Part shown: positions 46,560-55,601 of the stretch, one piece after another | How the letters are laid out: each line of letters opens with the position of its first letter | Position numbering within the stretch: the first letter of the stretch is position 1 | NCBI GenBank assembly: GCA_902620455.1 | Contig: CACNIG010000002.1 | Coordinates: 78,559-142,558, forward strand | Reading direction: 5' to 3' | DNA from: an uncultured Bacteroidota bacterium | Lineage (GTDB): Bacteria; Bacteroidota; Bacteroidia; Flavobacteriales; Flavobacteriaceae | Length of the DNA: 64,000 nucleotides | Made by a program: the position numbers and the translations under genes | The notes under the pieces: generated by a model | What the model was told of the DNA's origin: nothing | Databases searched by the model: none | Seen by the model: the letters and a program-made list of their open reading frames with translations, nothing else

Positions 46560-46634
46560 TGGGCGCTGAGGGATTCGAACCCCCGACCCCCTCGGTGTAA
46601 ACGAGGTGCTCTAAACCAACTGAGCTAAGCGCCC
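46560..46634 (-). tRNA. tRNA-Val (anticodon TAC)
   Basis: On the minus strand acceptor GGGCGCT/AGCGCCC, D arm AGCTCAGTTGGTTTAGAGCA, anticodon stem CTCGT/ACGAG-like with loop TTTACAC (anticodon TAC), and T arm GGGGGTTCGAATCCC form a canonical tRNA. Discriminator A at 46560; no encoded CCA. It lies 4 bases after the sulfatase stop. Confidence 0.95.
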
Positions 46635-46648
46635 TATGCAATCGGAAG

Positions 46649-46656
46649 CAAATATA
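46649..46656 (-). promoter_or_regulatory. Candidate -7 box (TATATTTG) for tRNA-Val
   Basis: Minus-strand TATATTTG ends 14 bases before the tRNA 5' end, in the gap before the homocysteine methyltransferase gene. The -33 region is not clear. Confidence 0.5.
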
Positions 46657-46700
46657 GTTTATTTTAGATTTCCTATCATATACTTTTTTAATTTAGTTAA

Positions 46701-47592
46701 ATGGAAAATAATATCAAACTTTTAGATGGAAGTATGTCCTACCCGTTAGAGTTAGATGGTTATAATCTTAATAATAGACTTTGGACTGGAGATGCCTTAA
46801 TAAATAATCCAGAACTCATTAAAAAAATTCATAAAGGTTATATCAATTCTGGTGCTGATTATTTATTGACTTCTACATATCAAATTAGTTACGATATATT
46901 AAGAGAAAAAGGAATTAATTTAGAAAAAATAAAAGAAGTATTTCAAAAATCTTTAGACCTAGCTAAAAAAGCCATCATCGAGTCTAAAACAAAAAAAAGA
47001 TATTAAAATAGTAGCTAGTTTAGGTCCTTTTGCGTCCTACAAGAAAAGTGCTTCTGAGTATATTGGAATTTATGATTCTACTGATGATGAAATATATAAT
47101 TTTCATTCTAATAATTTAAATGTAATTAAAGAAATTGACTACGAGATTGTCTTATATGAAACTATACCTTGTTTAAGAGAAATAAAAATACTTTCCAAAA
47201 TTTTTGAAAAGCTAAATAAAGAAATATGGGTTTCTATGACATGTAATGATGATATCAATTTTAGGGATGGTTCATCAATTTCAGAAGCTTGTAATATACT
47301 ATCCAAGTTTGATCAAATAACAACTATTGGCCTTAATTGTTTTTCTCCACTATATGTTAAAGAAGCATTTGAAATGTTAAAGAGTAATACCAAGAAGAAA
47401 ATTATTATTTATCCTAATTCAGGGGAAATTTATAATCCGGAAGAAAAAATTTGGACTGGTAATAAATTATATGAGGACAGGATGATCAAAAAATGGTTAA
47501 GTTTGTCACCTGATATCATAGGAGGATGCTGCAGAGTTGGCTATGATGATATTAAAAAAATGAGACAAGAAATAGATAATTATGAAAAATAG
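46701..47592 (+). pseudogene. mmuM: Homocysteine S-methyltransferase, interrupted by a one-base frameshift
   Basis: The first 101 codons (46701-47006) encode a MmuM-type N-terminus (LLDGSMSYPLE, SGADYLLTSTYQ) and then stop at TAA after an A tract. From 46999 the next frame continues without a stop (KIVASLGPFASYKKSA, VSMTCNDD, GLNCFSP) to 47592, including the zinc cysteines in GLNC and IIGGCC. Removing one A from the eight-A run at 46991-46998 restores a single frame of about 297 residues, the normal length. The product would methylate homocysteine from S-methylmethionine or SAM. It may be a recent mutation, a sequencing error or slippage-rescued; the rest of the frame is intact. Confidence 0.82.
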
Positions 47593-48421
47593 TCTATTAA
47601 ATTATATTATATCTTTTTTTGCTGTTTCGATATCAGTAGCTCTTGGAATATCGACAGGAATAGAAGAGGTAAGAAATGGAATAATATTGTCTTTTATAAT
47701 TCATTGGTTATTATTCATACCTGCTTATGTCTTTAAAACAGAGAAATTTTATGACTTAACTGGGACTATCTCATATATATCAATAGTATTGTACGTTCTC
47801 TTATCATCAAGCGATGGTGTCATTAATTTTGGAAATATCGTTGTTTCTTCTTTAATAATTATATGGACTTTAAGATTAGGTACGTTTTTATTTATAAGAA
47901 TAAAAAAGGCAGGAGAGGACAAGAGGTTTAGAGAAATTAAAAAATCATTTAGTTGGTTTTTGATGGCTTTTACTGTTTCAGGCATGTGGGTATCTATATG
48001 TGCAATTTGTGCATTAACTGGTATCTCAAATGGAATAGAGCTAACTAGTGTTACTTACATTGGTATAGTAATATTTATTATTGGATTTGCAGTAGAGATA
48101 ATTTCAGACAATCAAAAGACAAATTTTAGAAAAATTGAAGATAATAAGGATAAGTTCATAACATCAGGATTATGGAAGTACTCTAGGCATCCTAATTATT
48201 TAGGTGAAATAGTACTTTGGACCGGTGTTGCAATAATAAGCTACTCTTCTTTAGAGGTATATCAACTGTTTACACTAATATCGCCAATATTCACATATTT
48301 ACTTCTAGTTAATGTTAGTGGAATTAATTTATTGGAAAAGAGTGGAGAAAAAAAATGGGGGCATCTAAATGAATATAAAGAGTACAAGAAAAAAACCCCA
48401 AGATTATTTTTATTTTTGTAA
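47582..48421 (+). CDS. DUF1295/steroid 5-alpha-reductase-like membrane protein
   Basis: The 279-residue protein has about six to seven hydrophobic helices and, near the C-terminus, the SGLWKYSRHPNYLGEIVLWTG motif of the DUF1295 and isoprenylcysteine methyltransferase/steroid reductase superfamily. NADPH-dependent reduction of an enone lipid is the family prediction; no substrate is known. Its ATG lies inside the last codons of the mmuM frame, so the two are likely co-transcribed. Confidence 0.85.
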   Translation: MKNSLLNYIISFFAVSISVALGISTGIEEVRNGIILSFIIHWLLFIPAYVFKTEKFYDLTGTISYISIVLYVLLSSSDGVINFGNIVVSSLIIIWTLRLGTFLFIRIKKAGEDKRFREIKKSFSWFLMAFTVSGMWVSICAICALTGISNGIELTSVTYIGIVIFIIGFAVEIISDNQKTNFRKIEDNKDKFITSGLWKYSRHPNYLGEIVLWTGVAIISYSSLEVYQLFTLISPIFTYLLLVNVSGINLLEKSGEKKWGHLNEYKEYKKKTPRLFLFL

Positions 48422-48461
48422 CACTATACAAAAATTAAAAAAAATATTATTATATAGTGTT
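48420..48461. terminator. Bidirectional terminator-like hairpin between convergent genes
   Basis: AACACTATA (48420-48428) and TATAGTGTT (48453-48461) are exact inverted repeats of 9 bp around an AT-rich 24-base loop, placed between the convergent DUF1295 and beta-barrel genes, with T-rich sequence after the 3' arm. It is AT-rich, so less certain than a G/C hairpin. Confidence 0.6.
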
Positions 48462-49166
48462 TTAATATATTCTAAAACTAAAGCCTAGATTTACGAAAAA
48501 CAGATCATTATTTAAACCTTTCCCAATTGTTATATCAAATTGACTATCATCATCTATTAGATAGGTCAAACCTGAATCAAAATTTAAATTAGAACTATTA
48601 GAAGATGAATTACCAAATAATTCAAAAAAAGTTGAAAAGGAACCAAGGGTTTTACCGTAAATTAATGAATAAGTGAATTGACCGTCATAATTGATAAACT
48701 TATCATACCCAATATTATATCCAATTTCGGAGTCAGAAGTCAGATTGTGTGAGAATAATAATTTATTTAAAAAACCATATTCATTAAAAGAGAAAGCTTC
48801 TGATGCAGTAGGAATAGAAATATATGTTAAAAAACCAATATTAGTATTATTTTCATCATTTTCAAGTATTCTAAACTTAGATCCAATTTGAAAGTCATTA
48901 AAAGAAGAATTTTTTTGAAATGATATTTCCTCACTTATGATATAATTAGTATTTATTCTTAATTCAAAACCATCAAAAATTCCAATTCTAATTAATGTGT
49001 TAATATCTGACTTTATTTCTTCTATTAAAATTCCAGTTTCAATTTGAATATAATTTTCACCGATTACTAATGGGGAATCAGTTTGACTAGGCCTATCAGA
49101 TATTATTTGAGAGTATATAATTGATGATTGAAATATTAATAATAGAAAAAGAAGTTTATTTTTCAT
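48462..49166 (-). CDS. Outer membrane beta-barrel protein, putative transporter (MetA phenol-degradation family-like)
   Basis: The 234-residue protein has a signal peptide (MKNKLLFLLLIFQSS, ending IYSQ) and then DRPSQTDSPLVIGENYIQIETG, followed by alternating amphipathic strands (IGFLTYISIPTASEAFS, EIGYNIGYDKF, FTYSLIYGKTLG) and an aromatic C-terminus (FSFRIY). This resembles the Phenol_MetA_deg-like outer membrane group common in flavobacteria. The ATG at 49166 is chosen over an upstream TTG; the start overlaps folC by 11 bases. Function not known. Confidence 0.72.
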   Translation of the reverse strand: MKNKLLFLLLIFQSSIIYSQIISDRPSQTDSPLVIGENYIQIETGILIEEIKSDINTLIRIGIFDGFELRINTNYIISEEISFQKNSSFNDFQIGSKFRILENDENNTNIGFLTYISIPTASEAFSFNEYGFLNKLLFSHNLTSDSEIGYNIGYDKFINYDGQFTYSLIYGKTLGSFSTFFELFGNSSSNSSNLNFDSGLTYLIDDDSQFDITIGKGLNNDLFFVNLGFSFRIY

Positions 49167-50358
49167 GAATATTTTTCGCAATAAAGTTACTTCCTGTTAT
49201 TAATATTAAATCCTTGTCTGTACAATCCATTTTCACAACCTCAATTAATCTTTTTGTATTATCATCAAAGATAATATTTCCTCCTACATTTCGTCTTATT
49301 TCATTTTGTGTCATACCCCTTTCCATTTTGAGAGATGTATAGTATACATTTGAGGCGGCAGGTAGTTCAGCTATCAGTTCTTTGATATTTTTTCCTTTAA
49401 CAAAACCCAGTATAACGTGTAGTTTATTATATGTTACTTTTTTTAATTGAGAAGAAATAATTTTAAATCCTGCAAGATTGTGAGCAGCATCAAATATAAC
49501 TTTAGGATTCTCACTTATTGATGACCATCTTCCTATTAGATAACAATTTTTATTAATATTTGATATACCAGACATAATTGAATTATTATCGATATTTTCA
49601 AGATTAAGTGCTTTACATGTATATATAGCTGTTTTTATATTAGTATTTAAATAATTTACATTAGAGTATTCTTTTTGGTCGTTGTAATCTGATACAAATG
49701 TTATCTTAGAAGAAATCTCTTCTGCCTTTTTTATGAAAATTTCATCAACAGCACTATTTCTTTCTCCTATTATTATTTTGGAGTTTTTTTTAAAAATACC
49801 TGCTTTTTCAGTCGCAATTTTTTGTAGTGTATTTCCAAGAATTTCAGTGTGATCATATGAAATATTTGTTATTACAGAAATCAATGGATTAATAATATTT
49901 GTTGCATCTAATCTGCCACCTAATCCAACTTCAATTATTCCATAATCTACTTCATTATTTATAAAATAAGCTAAAGAAATACAAAATGAAAGCTCAAAAA
50001 AGCTTAATTCTAATTCCTCAATTGCACTTTTGTTTTCATTTACAAAATCAACAATAAAAGTTTTTTTAATTTTTTGATTATTGATTTTTATTCTTTCCCT
50101 AAAATCAAAAAAATGTGGAGAGGAAAACATTCCAACTTTATAATTAGATTCTTGTAAAATTGAAGAAATGTAAGATGAAGTGCTCCCTTTTCCATTAGTA
50201 CCACCAACATGAATAAGATTAAGGTTTTCTAGGGGTAAATCTAAGATAGACAGAAACTTTAAGACATTATTTAGGCCTGGGTTATATGCTTTTTTCCCAA
50301 TAGCTTGATATGAAGGTAATCTACTTAGAACCCAATTTTCTGTATTCTTATAGTCCAA
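49156..50358 (-). CDS. folC: Folylpolyglutamate synthase / dihydrofolate synthase
   Basis: FolC joins glutamate to dihydropteroate and extends the polyglutamate tail of folates. The 400-residue protein has LIHVGGTNGKGSTSSYI (P-loop), FSSPHFFDFRERI, VEVGLGGRLDATN-like IIEVGLGGRLDATNI, and FDAAHNLAG. The start is a TTG at 50356-50358 because the N-terminal NTENWVLSRLPSYQ helix requires it. It serves the same folate pool used by thyA and folA. Confidence 0.93.
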   Translation of the reverse strand: MDYKNTENWVLSRLPSYQAIGKKAYNPGLNNVLKFLSILDLPLENLNLIHVGGTNGKGSTSSYISSILQESNYKVGMFSSPHFFDFRERIKINNQKIKKTFIVDFVNENKSAIEELELSFFELSFCISLAYFINNEVDYGIIEVGLGGRLDATNIINPLISVITNISYDHTEILGNTLQKIATEKAGIFKKNSKIIIGERNSAVDEIFIKKAEEISSKITFVSDYNDQKEYSNVNYLNTNIKTAIYTCKALNLENIDNNSIMSGISNINKNCYLIGRWSSISENPKVIFDAAHNLAGFKIISSQLKKVTYNKLHVILGFVKGKNIKELIAELPAASNVYYTSLKMERGMTQNEIRRNVGGNIIFDDNTKRLIEVVKMDCTDKDLILITGSNFIAKNIHEK

Positions 50359-50362
50359 TATA

Positions 50363-51688
50363 TTATACTAGTACATATGCTTCAAGAAGAACAAAAGTTA
50401 TAAATCCAGAAATAAATCCAATAAATGCTAACCAACCGATCTTTTTTAAATACCAGAAAAATTCAATTTTCTCCATACCCATTGCAACTACTCCTGCTGC
50501 AGATCCAATTACTAATACGCTTCCACCTGTTCCAGCTGAATATGCTATCAAATGCCAAAGGGAATCATCAATTGGCTGAGAGAACATACCTATTGAGGCG
50601 GCAACTAATGGAACATTATCAATAACTGCAGAACCAAGACCTAAAAGACCTGCTACAATTCTAATGTCTGGTATAACCACCTCTAAATACTGTGCAAACT
50701 GGAATAAATATCCAATGGATTCTAGAGCAGCTACAGCCATTAAAATTCCTAAAAAGAAAAGTATACTTGGTAATTCAATTTTTGTTAAAGCACTATGAAC
50801 AGGACTCTTACTATGCATTATGCTGTCATCATTTGGTGTGGTAATATTAAACTTTGTTCCACTAAATATTTCAGCAAAAGTTGCAACAATAGCTAATGAT
50901 AACATCATCCCAACATATGGAGGAAGTCCAGTTATAACCTTGAATACAGGAACAAATATTATCCCACCTAATCCTAACCATAACATTGTAGTTCCTATAC
51001 TTGTTATGTTACTTTCATCATTATCAACATTACCCACATTTCCTTTGAAGGGTTTTAGAAATGATGCAGCATATACTGGAACAACCATACACACAATGGA
51101 TGGAATGAAAACGTAATATAATAACATAGGAACTGTAACTTTATCTGCAATCCATAACATAGTTGTTGTTACATCACCGATTGGAGACCAAGCACCCCCA
51201 GCATTAGCAGAAATTACAATTAAACCAGCAAACCATAATCTTAAATTTTTATCTCTTATAATCTTTTGTAAGATTGTAATCAGAACAATAGTTGCAGTCA
51301 AGTTGTCAATTATTGCTGATAATATAAAAGCCAGGATAGCAAATATCCATAACAATCTTTTCTTAGATTTTGTTCTAATAAATGATTTAATCTTTTCAAA
51401 ACCGTTGTAATAATCGATAATTTCGACTATTGTCATCGCTCCCAAAAGAAATATTAATATTTCTGATGTATGAGAGAGATGATAAGCCATTATTTTCTTG
51501 ACTTTTGTAGGTATTAATTCCCGCAATTCAGTATCTACCTCAAAAACAGGTATGTTAAAAATTGCTATAATTGCCCACAAAAAGGCCATCATCCCAAGTG
51601 CAGGGATTAACTTGTCAATTCTAAGACTGTGCTCAAGTGTAATAAGTAAATAACCTGCAATAAAAATTCCTAATAAAATTGTTTCCAT
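50363..51688 (-). CDS. nhaD: Na+/H+ antiporter NhaD
   Basis: NhaD exports Na+ in exchange for protons at alkaline pH. The 441-residue protein has about 11-12 membrane helices of the ArsB/NhaD ion-transporter family, including ILAFILSAIIDNLTATIVL, SANAGGAWSPIGDVTTTMLW and GSAVIDNVPLVAASIGMF, the signature of NhaD. It matches a sodium-based economy together with nqrA and hppA. It lies between a secreted-family member and folC, with gaps of 11 and 4 bases. Confidence 0.92.
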   Translation of the reverse strand: METILLGIFIAGYLLITLEHSLRIDKLIPALGMMAFLWAIIAIFNIPVFEVDTELRELIPTKVKKIMAYHLSHTSEILIFLLGAMTIVEIIDYYNGFEKIKSFIRTKSKKRLLWIFAILAFILSAIIDNLTATIVLITILQKIIRDKNLRLWFAGLIVISANAGGAWSPIGDVTTTMLWIADKVTVPMLLYYVFIPSIVCMVVPVYAASFLKPFKGNVGNVDNDESNITSIGTTMLWLGLGGIIFVPVFKVITGLPPYVGMMLSLAIVATFAEIFSGTKFNITTPNDDSIMHSKSPVHSALTKIELPSILFFLGILMAVAALESIGYLFQFAQYLEVVIPDIRIVAGLLGLGSAVIDNVPLVAASIGMFSQPIDDSLWHLIAYSAGTGGSVLVIGSAAGVVAMGMEKIEFFWYLKKIGWLAFIGFISGFITFVLLEAYVLV

Positions 51689-51699
51689 TTAAATAAGTT

Positions 51700-52395
51700 T
51701 TATTCCCATGATTTTAGCATAACTCTTGTTATACTCCTTGTATATTCATCATCTTTAGTAGCTTCCAACCAATTAACTATTGCTTCAGATTCATCCTGAT
51801 TCGCTGCATTTCCAAAATCAAGTGCAGAGACTAGATCTGGGAAGGTTACATATATATAATGTGTCTCTCCATTCTCAACTCCATGTGTAGTTTGACCAAT
51901 AGACACATATCCGGATGAGTCACCAAATACATTCATTAAATTAGCAAAAGCACTAATGAATTTTACCGGATTTTTAACCTTCCACTGATGAGATTGAGCA
52001 ATGGTTTCTTGCCATTTATCAATATTATATCTTACTAAAGTTACTCCTGCAGTCACAGAAAATCCATCTCTATTTGTAAGTGAGTTGAGCTTAGTTAAAT
52101 AAGCATCCCACTCTGAAGTGAGTTTTCTTGATTCAAAATCAACTAGATTTTCTTTTGTACCTGCAAAATTTAGAACATGAGTGGCTTTTTCACCAGATCC
52201 TTTATACTCAATACTCCAAAGCGATATTCTTATTCCTTCAGGAATTTCGATATTAGAGTAAAAACCATCAATTAAATTAAATACAGCTTGCGTATTTTCA
52301 AATGGAACATTTAAATTTACATTTTGCCAAGTAATGTTTTGACTACATAAAGAAATCGTAAAAAAAGAGGTTAAAATTAAAAAAGCTTTTTTCAT
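51700..52395 (-). CDS. Secreted protein of unknown function, family of three, member 3
   Basis: The 231-residue protein has a cleavable signal peptide (residues ~1-18) and a mature part parallel to the protein at 41531: IDGFYSNIEIPEGIRIS, ATHVLNFAGTKENLV, then HQWKVKNPVKFISAFANLM and GETHYIYVTFPDLVSALDFG. It shares the two-half architecture and the signal peptide. Here it sits upstream of nhaD and downstream of anmK, so it is inside a transcript of household genes rather than a cluster of its own. Function unknown. Confidence 0.76.
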   Translation of the reverse strand: MKKAFLILTSFFTISLCSQNITWQNVNLNVPFENTQAVFNLIDGFYSNIEIPEGIRISLWSIEYKGSGEKATHVLNFAGTKENLVDFESRKLTSEWDAYLTKLNSLTNRDGFSVTAGVTLVRYNIDKWQETIAQSHQWKVKNPVKFISAFANLMNVFGDSSGYVSIGQTTHGVENGETHYIYVTFPDLVSALDFGNAANQDESEAIVNWLEATKDDEYTRSITRVMLKSWE

Positions 52396-52439
52396 GATGA
52401 TTTAAGGTAAACAACTAATTTATTAAAAAAAAATAAATT

Positions 52440-53495
52440 TTAAGGATTGTATATTTTTCCTGAACAATGATCTTTTTTTGCACCGGTAACTGAAGAATAA
52501 CAATTATTAATTTCTAAAACTCTTAATAACCCTAAAAAAGAGAAAATCAAAGCTTCTTTATATTCAATTATCTTTGGATCTGGAATGATTATTTTTGAAT
52601 TAGTTAAATTTTTTATTCTATCAATAAGATAATCATTATATGCACCACCACCTGTAATTAATACTTGATCTTGTTCTCCAATATTTTTTGCAATTTGAAA
52701 TGCAAAATGATTTGAAAATGTATTCATTAAATCTTTGATCGAAATATTATTGAAGTTTTTTAAAATTGAATAAACATAATTATTAACCCATTCAATACCT
52801 AGTGATTTTGGGGGATCCAGTTTATAATAATCTAATCTTTGTAGGTAATTATATAAATCTTTATTAATATTTCCACTGGATGCAATATCCCCTTTATCGT
52901 CATATTCTAATTTAATTATTCTTGATAAATGATTAAATATTATGTTTATTGGACATATATCATAAGCAATTAAATTATTTTTAATTTTTTTAGTAATATT
53001 AGCAAATCCACCCAGATTTATTAATGTATCAAATTCAGGAAATAAATACTTTTCACCAACAGGTACTAGGGGTGCTCCTTGACCACCTAATTCTAGATCT
53101 TGAACTCTAAAATCACAGACAACTTTTTGATTAATATATTTTGCAAAAATTGGTAAATTTCCAATTTGATATGTCAATGAATTTGATGGTTGATGTAGTG
53201 CAGTATGTCCATGAGAACTAACAAAATCAATTTCTTTAATTGAGAATTCATTAATGAACTTGAGTATGTACTCAGATAAAAGCTTGGTGTAGTCCTTATC
53301 AATTTTAATTATAGAATTAATTTTTTGTTTACTTATATTCTTTAGAAAACTAATCCATTTTTTTTCATACTTATAGGTTTTTGAATTAATTATTTCATAT
53401 TTCCAAAATTTATCATGTTTAAAGTTAACATATACTACATCCAAGCCATCTAGAGATGTTCCTGACATTAAACCTATGATATTAAATTGTTTCAT
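52440..53495 (-). CDS. anmK: Anhydro-N-acetylmuramic acid kinase
   Basis: AnmK recycles peptidoglycan: it hydrolyses the 1,6-anhydro bond of anhydroMurNAc and phosphorylates it. The 351-residue protein begins QFNIIGLMSGTSLDGLDVV (SGTSLDG at 11-17), and has VSSHGHTALHQPS, VCDFRVQDLELGGQGAPLVP, INLGGFANITK and LITGGGAYNDYLI. An in-frame extension of 10 codons upstream is ignored because ATG at 53495 starts the family N-terminus one base after the porin stop. The glucosaminidase at 61061 could help generate its substrates. Confidence 0.92.
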   Translation of the reverse strand: MKQFNIIGLMSGTSLDGLDVVYVNFKHDKFWKYEIINSKTYKYEKKWISFLKNISKQKINSIIKIDKDYTKLLSEYILKFINEFSIKEIDFVSSHGHTALHQPSNSLTYQIGNLPIFAKYINQKVVCDFRVQDLELGGQGAPLVPVGEKYLFPEFDTLINLGGFANITKKIKNNLIAYDICPINIIFNHLSRIIKLEYDDKGDIASSGNINKDLYNYLQRLDYYKLDPPKSLGIEWVNNYVYSILKNFNNISIKDLMNTFSNHFAFQIAKNIGEQDQVLITGGGAYNDYLIDRIKNLTNSKIIIPDPKIIEYKEALIFSFLGLLRVLEINNCYSSVTGAKKDHCSGKIYNP

Positions 53496-53496
53496 T

Positions 53497-55545
53497 TTAA
53501 CTAAAAAAGTTCCAAACCAGGCCAAGTCTTACAGACATATCCCTGAATGGACTAAATGGATCTGAATAATAGTCATAGCCTGTGAATGAACTATTTAGAT
53601 GCTCAACTTTAATAAAAACTCTTGTTTGTTGGATTTTTGCATTAAAAAAGAAATCAAACCTAGGAAACTCTCCGATCTCTTTATAGTTCTGTGTAACAAA
53701 TTCTGATATTAATGGATTATAATAGTCCGCAAAGTATTTGGTAAAGTAATTAAAGGTAATGCCGGTCTGTATAAATAAAGATTTATTAAAAACATCTGAT
53801 GAATACATTATTGTATTTCTAGTTACCCACTCAGGAACATTAAGTGTTGAAAGATTTCCTAGTGGAACTTCTTGTTCCTTTTTTTGATATCTGGCGGTAT
53901 TGACAAAACTAAATTTACCTATGTCAACTTTGCTAAACAGTTTTAAACTTAAATAATTAATTTTATTTTCCGCTTGATTGACAACTGCTATTCTTTTTGT
54001 ATCTGTTTCTCCGGTTAATGCGTTCGTAGTCTCTCTAAAAAAAGTGTAGTTATCAATTTCATTATAATCAGCAGTAAGAACAAATAAATCCTTATAGGAT
54101 AATTTTAAATTAATATTCGAAATCTTTTCATCATGCAAATTGTCATTATACCAATTATAATTTTCATAAGCACTTCTATAAAATTTAAAGTTAAAGTTTG
54201 GAGACTTTTCAATAACTGAAGAGCTAATTTCAAAGTTTACATTTTTTATGGGATTTCCTTTTATATTAAAAGAAATAAAATCAGACTTAAAGCTATTTTT
54301 TGAAGACTTATTAAGGTTTAATTCAAATGTATACTTTTCAAACATTTTTTTCCAATCAAAAGATATGTTTGATTGATCTTCATTAAGTTCAAAGTAAGAA
54401 TCATCAGTATCTTGATTATCATATTTCTTAAAGTTATTATTCCAGTTTGTTAGAGAGTACGATAGTTTGAGCTTACCAATTTTTAAGTCAGATGAAAGTA
54501 TAAGTGTGTTTTCCTGCTCAATAAATCTATTTAAATCTGAAACTGTTTGTTCATCATTAATGAATTCTAACACATCTCCAAATGTACTATTATTCATCTC
54601 ATCAATAAACTCAACTTTTTTGTATTCATGAGTAAATTGGTAATTAACTGCAAGAGTATTCGTGTTTTCTTTTGTGTTTTTTAAAATTATTCTTTCAAAA
54701 TCTGAAAAAAATCTTTTCGAATAAAGAGAACCCTCAGAAAAAAGTTGTGGACCTAATCTTGACCTGTCAAGATATCCATCATATTCTATCATCTCATATG
54801 AACCATCTTCATTCTCAATTTGATTACCAAATTCGTCAAGGACAAAATAGTTTGTTGCTTGTTCAAAAAAATATATACTATCAGGATCAATTCCGCCATT
54901 TTCCTGATTAAAAATATTTTGTGAGACAAAATGAAATCTCCAGTGGTATAGTTGATTTTTTGATTTATAATTTGAAATAAACCTAAACTGGTTACCTCTA
55001 GATCTATTATTAAGGTATTTTCCAAGAGATTTATATCCCTTATGGGCAACAGTAAAATTGTATTGAGGGTTTAAATTTATTGAAACAAGTACATCTAGAA
55101 TTTGACCTTGTTCAAATGTGGACTTTGCAAAAATCTCTGTTAAAGGTGTAGGAACATTGTAATATCCGATATCTTCTTTTTCAAAATAATGGAAATGCTT
55201 GCCTCTTGCACCAATATCAGGTTTTGAAAAGTCTTTAAAATCATAAGCTAATTTATTATAAGTATGTGCTGAATTAGCAAATGAAATTAAATCAAATGAA
55301 TCCTCTCTTAAAAAGTTAAATTTATAATCTTTGTAAATACTCAGAGTGGTATCAACAGTATCAATTCTTCCATCCAAATAAAAAATTTTATAATAATCGG
55401 TATTTAACGTATCCTTTTCCTCAACATTACTTTTATCTTTCATAGCTTCCTCCTGGGCTTTCAATTTTCCCTCTATGTCATCGGATTGAGAAAATATTGA
55501 AGATTGTATTAAAAAAAAAGATAAAACCAGAAAAAACTTCTGCAT
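53497..55545 (-). CDS. Putative porin (PF14121-like outer membrane protein)
   Basis: The 682-residue protein has a signal peptide (residues ~1-19, ending FSQS) and a long stretch of alternating amphipathic strands (FRFISNYKSKNQLYHWRFHF, NTLAVNYQFTHEY, SYSLTNWNNNFK) ending in VRLGLVWNFFS with a terminal aromatic, the mark of a large outer membrane barrel. A distinctive acidic N-terminal extension precedes the barrel. Flavobacterial homologues are annotated as putative porins. Substrate not known. It is the first gene of a six-gene minus-strand run with anmK, a secreted protein, nhaD, folC and a second barrel. Confidence 0.8.
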   Translation of the reverse strand: MQKFFLVLSFFLIQSSIFSQSDDIEGKLKAQEEAMKDKSNVEEKDTLNTDYYKIFYLDGRIDTVDTTLSIYKDYKFNFLREDSFDLISFANSAHTYNKLAYDFKDFSKPDIGARGKHFHYFEKEDIGYYNVPTPLTEIFAKSTFEQGQILDVLVSINLNPQYNFTVAHKGYKSLGKYLNNRSRGNQFRFISNYKSKNQLYHWRFHFVSQNIFNQENGGIDPDSIYFFEQATNYFVLDEFGNQIENEDGSYEMIEYDGYLDRSRLGPQLFSEGSLYSKRFFSDFERIILKNTKENTNTLAVNYQFTHEYKKVEFIDEMNNSTFGDVLEFINDEQTVSDLNRFIEQENTLILSSDLKIGKLKLSYSLTNWNNNFKKYDNQDTDDSYFELNEDQSNISFDWKKMFEKYTFELNLNKSSKNSFKSDFISFNIKGNPIKNVNFEISSSVIEKSPNFNFKFYRSAYENYNWYNDNLHDEKISNINLKLSYKDLFVLTADYNEIDNYTFFRETTNALTGETDTKRIAVVNQAENKINYLSLKLFSKVDIGKFSFVNTARYQKKEQEVPLGNLSTLNVPEWVTRNTIMYSSDVFNKSLFIQTGITFNYFTKYFADYYNPLISEFVTQNYKEIGEFPRFDFFFNAKIQQTRVFIKVEHLNSSFTGYDYYSDPFSPFRDMSVRLGLVWNFFS

Positions 55546-55601
55546 GTATTTTGTAATTTCATACTAAGTTAATGTTTCTTTATAAATTTTGATTTTCTAA
55601 A

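Noticed and set aside
46441..46641. A minus-strand reading frame across tRNA-Val with a GGSNPSAPT-like string
   Set aside because: This is the well-known false translation of a tRNA gene; the tRNA explains the sequence and the frame runs antisense into the sulfatase.
46991..47003. Programmed ribosomal frameshift in the homocysteine methyltransferase gene
   Set aside because: No canonical slippery heptamer with a downstream structure or stop-codon context is visible, and the required shift is +1; a homopolymer indel or transcriptional slippage is simpler.
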